Positions 6,505-8,983 of a stretch of 8,983 nucleotides of DNA are shown here, in pieces. Location: the NCBI GenBank assembly GCA_904420155.1, contig CAJFUH010000035.1, forward strand, positions 1 through 8,983. The letters are read 5' to 3'. The notes below the pieces were generated by a model that saw nothing but the letters and a program-made list of their open reading frames with translations, was not told the origin of the DNA and did no database searches. Each line of letters begins with the position of its first letter. Position 1 is the first letter of the stretch. A program made the position numbers and the translations under genes. This DNA comes from an uncultured Clostridia bacterium (GTDB lineage Bacteria; Bacillota; Clostridia; Oscillospirales; Acutalibacteraceae).

Positions 6505-6539
6505 AAGCGGGGCTTTCTGAAAGAGGAAAGTTACCGCTT
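6505..6539 (+). promoter_or_regulatory. Stem-loop just before the Clp gene
   Basis: AAGCGG (6505-6510) pairs with CCGCTT (6534-6539) and CTTTC (6513-6517) with GAAAG (6526-6530); two G-T wobbles join them, leaving one bulged A (6533) and an 8-base loop, about 13 pairs in all. It fills most of the 64-base gap after the lipid synthase and ends 9 bases before AAAGGAG (6549-6555). No T-run follows. It may be an mRNA processing or stability element that separates expression of the two genes. Confidence 0.45.
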
Positions 6540-6561
6540 GCTATTTACAAAGGAGAATATT

Positions 6562-8847
6562 ATGATCTGTTCAAGATGCCATAAAAGGCCAGCGGTAGTA
6601 TTTGTCGCTTCCAATGCCCCGGACTCAGAGCCGCAGGGCTATTGCTTGGTCTGCGCCAAAGAGTTGGGTATGAAACCTATGACGGACCTGATGGACAAAA
6701 TGGGAATCGATGAAGAGCAGCTAGAAGCCATGCAGGAGCAATTCGACGGATTGATGGCGCTGGAAGAGGATCCCAACGGTCTTTCCAGTGATGACGACGG
6801 AGATTTTTCCGCAGGCGGGGCGGCTACGTTTCCCTTTTTGCAAAATATCTTCGGCGATGCGTTTTCCAAGCCTAAGCAGGAGGATGCGTCTTCCGGGTCG
6901 AAAGACACTGCGAAGAAAAAATACGATAAAAAGCCCAAGAGAAAACATTTGGATACCTACTGCTATAACCTCACCCAGCGCGCCAAAGAAGGGAAACTGG
7001 ACCGCATTATTGGGCGGGATAAAGAGATTGGACGCGTGGTTCAGATTTTGAGCCGGCGTACCAAAAATAACCCTTGCCTCATCGGCGAGCCGGGCGTGGG
7101 AAAAACCGCCATTGCGGAGGGGTTAGCCATCCGTATTGCGGAAGGAAACGTCCCGGCACGGTTGAGGCAAAAAGAAGTACATCTATTGGATTTGACCGCT
7201 TTGGTGGCCGGCACCCAGTTCCGCGGACAATTTGAAAGCCGCATCAAAGGATTGGTGGAAGAAGTAAAGGCGGACGGCAATATTATCCTCTTTATCGACG
7301 AGGTGCATAATTTAGTGGGCACCGGCGACGCAGAAGGGTCTATGAACGCCGCCAATATCCTGAAACCTGCCCTTTCTCGTGGAGAAATCCAGGTAATCGG
7401 CGCTACAACCTTCACGGAATATCGTAAATATATTGAAAAAGATTCCGCTTTGGAGCGGAGATTCCAGCCAGTGACCATTACGGAACCGTCCATAGAAGAT
7501 ACGGTAGACGTTTTAAAGGGCATCAAATCCTATTACGAATTGTACCATCGGGTGCATATTTCCGACGCCATGGTACGCCGTGCCGTCGTGTTGTCAGAAC
7601 GTTATATTACGGACCGCTTTTTGCCGGATAAAGCCATCGACCTATTGGACGAATCCTGCGCCTGCGCCGCTTTGCGCAACAAGGCCATGGAGGAATACGA
7701 CACGGTAACTGCCCAGCGAGATCAGCTGAAAGGACAGGAGGATTCTATGACTGCCCAAGGGGCGGAAGTGGACTATGAAAAGTTGGCGGAACTTCGCTGT
7801 GAAATTGCCCGTCTGGACAGCCGCGTCCAGGAATTGGCGCCGGAGGCATTGGGGACGGACGTGACGGAAGATGACCTAGCCCATGTGATCGAACTGTGGA
7901 CGGGGATTCCCGCCTCTAAAGTGCAGGAAAACGAGCTGAGAAAACTGGCCGGCTTGGAGCAGAAACTGAAAAGCCGTATTATTGGCCAGGATGAGGCGGT
8001 GGAGGCCGTTTCTGCGGCTATCCGTAGGAGCCGAGTACAGATTAGCCCCCGGCGGAGACCGGCCTCCTTTATCTTTGTAGGGCCTACCGGTGTGGGAAAG
8101 ACAGAACTGGTGAAGGTATTGTCCCAGGAACTTTTTGACACGCCGGAGACTTTGATTCGCCTGGATATGTCCGAATTTATGGAGAAGCATTCGGTTTCCC
8201 GTATCATCGGCTCCCCTCCGGGATACGTTGGATACGATGAGTCCGGACAGGTGACGGAAAAAGTCCGCCGCCGCCCATATTCTGTACTGTTGTTTGACGA
8301 AATTGAAAAAGCGCATCCGGACGTCATGAATATTTTGCTTCAAATTTTGGACGAGGGGAAAATTACCGACGCACACGGCCGTGTGGTCAATTTTGAAAAT
8401 ACGGTTATTATCATGACTTCCAATGCAGGAAGCGATAAAAAAGATGGGGCATTGGGCTTTGCCAAGAGTGAAAGCGAGTTATCCAAAGAAAAGGTCATGA
8501 AAGCGTTATCTGACTTTTTGCGCCCGGAGTTCCTCAGCCGTATTGACGAGATCGTGGTCTTTCGTCCTCTCACAGAGGAAGATTTCCACGCCATTGCCGG
8601 CCTGATGCTGGGAGAATATGTGGGTTCCTTGAAAGAAAGGGAAATTGAGTTTAGCTTTGATGACAGCGCGCTGTGCTGGCTTGCCCATCATGCCATTGGA
8701 GGAAAGAGCGGGGCGCGTGATTTACGCAATCTCATCCGCCGGGAAGTGGAGGATAAGATTACCTCCGCACTGGTGGAACATGCAGATTTTCCCATCCATA
8801 ACATTAATTTAGTGGGGGGAGAAAAGCTGGAATTAAAGCTTTCTTAA
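6562..8847 (+). CDS. clpE: ClpE-type zinc-finger AAA+ unfoldase (Clp ATPase)
   Basis: Hexameric ATP-driven unfoldase that should pass proteins to ClpP. Of 761 residues, the first 35 hold a zinc finger (Cys3/Cys6 and Cys28/Cys31) in place of the usual Clp N domain, the layout of ClpE. An acidic linker (about 44-110) and a Lys-rich patch (118-128) follow. First AAA module: Walker A GEPGVGKT (175-182), pore loop GTQFRGQFE (217-225), Walker B ILFIDE (242-247), Arg finger region ERRF (298-301). A short helical middle segment spans about 375-425. Second module: GPTGVGKT (507-514), GYVG pore loop (554-557), LLFDE (576-580), ClpP-docking LGF (631-633) and sensor GARDLR (717-722). ATG 6562 is set by AAAGGAG six bases upstream; an in-frame TTG at 6538 is rejected. 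It is longer than Bacillus ClpE through its linker. I see no CtsR-type operator upstream. A ClpC name is possible in databases. Confidence 0.9.
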   Translation: MICSRCHKRPAVVFVASNAPDSEPQGYCLVCAKELGMKPMTDLMDKMGIDEEQLEAMQEQFDGLMALEEDPNGLSSDDDGDFSAGGAATFPFLQNIFGDAFSKPKQEDASSGSKDTAKKKYDKKPKRKHLDTYCYNLTQRAKEGKLDRIIGRDKEIGRVVQILSRRTKNNPCLIGEPGVGKTAIAEGLAIRIAEGNVPARLRQKEVHLLDLTALVAGTQFRGQFESRIKGLVEEVKADGNIILFIDEVHNLVGTGDAEGSMNAANILKPALSRGEIQVIGATTFTEYRKYIEKDSALERRFQPVTITEPSIEDTVDVLKGIKSYYELYHRVHISDAMVRRAVVLSERYITDRFLPDKAIDLLDESCACAALRNKAMEEYDTVTAQRDQLKGQEDSMTAQGAEVDYEKLAELRCEIARLDSRVQELAPEALGTDVTEDDLAHVIELWTGIPASKVQENELRKLAGLEQKLKSRIIGQDEAVEAVSAAIRRSRVQISPRRRPASFIFVGPTGVGKTELVKVLSQELFDTPETLIRLDMSEFMEKHSVSRIIGSPPGYVGYDESGQVTEKVRRRPYSVLLFDEIEKAHPDVMNILLQILDEGKITDAHGRVVNFENTVIIMTSNAGSDKKDGALGFAKSESELSKEKVMKALSDFLRPEFLSRIDEIVVFRPLTEEDFHAIAGLMLGEYVGSLKEREIEFSFDDSALCWLAHHAIGGKSGARDLRNLIRREVEDKITSALVEHADFPIHNINLVGGEKLELKLS

Positions 8848-8865
8848 AAAATTTAGGAAAATTTT
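8823..8865 (+). terminator. Weak AT-rich hairpins after the Clp gene
   Basis: AAAGCT / AGCTTT (8823-8842, 8-base loop) spans the end of the coding region and runs into TTTCTT, and an all-A/T 7-bp stem AAAATTT-AGGA-AAATTTT covers 8848-8865. Neither is a GC-rich intrinsic terminator, so termination may be leaky or factor-dependent. Confidence 0.25.
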
Positions 8866-8875
8866 GAGATAAGTA

Positions 8876-8904
8876 TTGACATTGCGGCGGATTGATGATA
8901 AAAT
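8876..8904 (+). promoter_or_regulatory. Near-consensus promoter for tRNA-Gly
   Basis: TTGACA (8876-8881), a 17-base spacer and TAAAAT (8899-8904, 5 of 6) with an upstream TGA giving an extended -10. Transcription would start near 8911, about 12 bases before the mature tRNA end at 8923. It is the strongest promoter in the window, as expected for a stable RNA. Confidence 0.85.
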
Positions 8905-8916
8905 ATCAACCGTCGC
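8884..8916. promoter_or_regulatory. Inverted repeat centred on the -10 box
   Basis: GCGGCGGATTGAT (8884-8896) and ATCAACCGTCGC (8905-8916) form a dyad of 12 pairs, with one G-T mismatch (8887/8913) and one extra A (8891), around an 8-base centre GATAAAAT that contains the -10 box. Since the start site should lie near 8911, most of the dyad is not transcribed, so it would work as DNA, for example as a repressor site, if it is functional. Confidence 0.5.
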
Positions 8917-8922
8917 TGAAAT

Positions 8923-8983
8923 GCGGGTGTAGTTCAATGGTAGAATCCCAGCCTTCCAAGCTGGTCGTGTGGGTTCGATTCCC
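8923..8983 (+). tRNA. tRNA-Gly (anticodon UCC), cut by window end
   Basis: Starts GCGGGTG (acceptor strand, 8923-8929), TA, D arm GTTC-AATGGTA-GAAT (8932-8946), anticodon stem CCAGC / GCTGG (8948-8952, 8960-8964) with loop CTTCCAA and anticodon TCC at 8955-8957, a four-base variable region, then T arm GTGGG-TTCGATT (8969-8980) and the first three bases of its 3' strand. The last dozen or so bases lie outside the window. It decodes GGA and, through wobble, other glycine codons. The GTGTAGTTCAATGGTAGAAT wording is typical of bacterial tRNA-Gly. Other tRNA genes may follow. Confidence 0.95.

Noticed and set aside
6498..6561. CtsR heat-shock operator ahead of the Clp gene
   Set aside because: No tandem GGTCAAA-like heptads are found; the GAAAG-type strings are explained by the stem-loop.

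Overview
The window looks like a chromosomal housekeeping stretch from a Gram-positive Clostridia-type bacterium, most likely an Oscillospirales/Ruminococcaceae-like gut anaerobe. The reasons are a class II (energy-coupling factor) ABC module followed by truA, strong AGGAGG-type ribosome sites, a ClpE-type zinc-finger unfoldase, GC-moderate genes with AT-rich gaps, and a GC-rich hairpin repeat of a kind I recall from that group. All genes are on the + strand and no mobile element, CRISPR array or obvious foreign block is seen.

Layout. 1-230: no gene; a cluster of short hairpins and a pair of 34-base direct repeats. 246-3511: a tightly overlapping set ecfA1-ecfA2-ecfT-truA (overlaps of 13, 8 and 4 bases), with the start of truA open to question. 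3524-4813: a single-pass membrane protein with a large beta-rich outer domain (DUF5711-like), whose ribosome site overlaps the truA stop. 4814-5133: an AT-rich regulatory gap with a weak hairpin, an extended -10 promoter candidate and a long hairpin just before the next gene. 5134-8847: cvpA-family membrane gene, a CDP-alcohol phosphatidyltransferase, and a ClpE-like AAA+ unfoldase preceded by a stem-loop. 8876-8983: a near-consensus promoter, wrapped in an inverted repeat, driving a tRNA-Gly(UCC) gene cut by the window end.

How the genes work together. The Ecf proteins form the shared energising module for vitamin or metal uptake; no substrate-binding S component is present, so it probably serves S components encoded elsewhere. 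TruA modifies tRNA. The membrane proteins (DUF5711-like, CvpA-like, lipid synthase) suggest envelope roles, and the Clp protein should feed substrates to ClpP (an LGF loop is present).

Nothing here amounts to a new multi-gene system. The most unusual signals are non-coding: the inverted repeat centred on the -10 box of the tRNA-Gly promoter, the 17-bp leader hairpin of cvpA with possible alternative pairings, and the stem-loop before the Clp gene.
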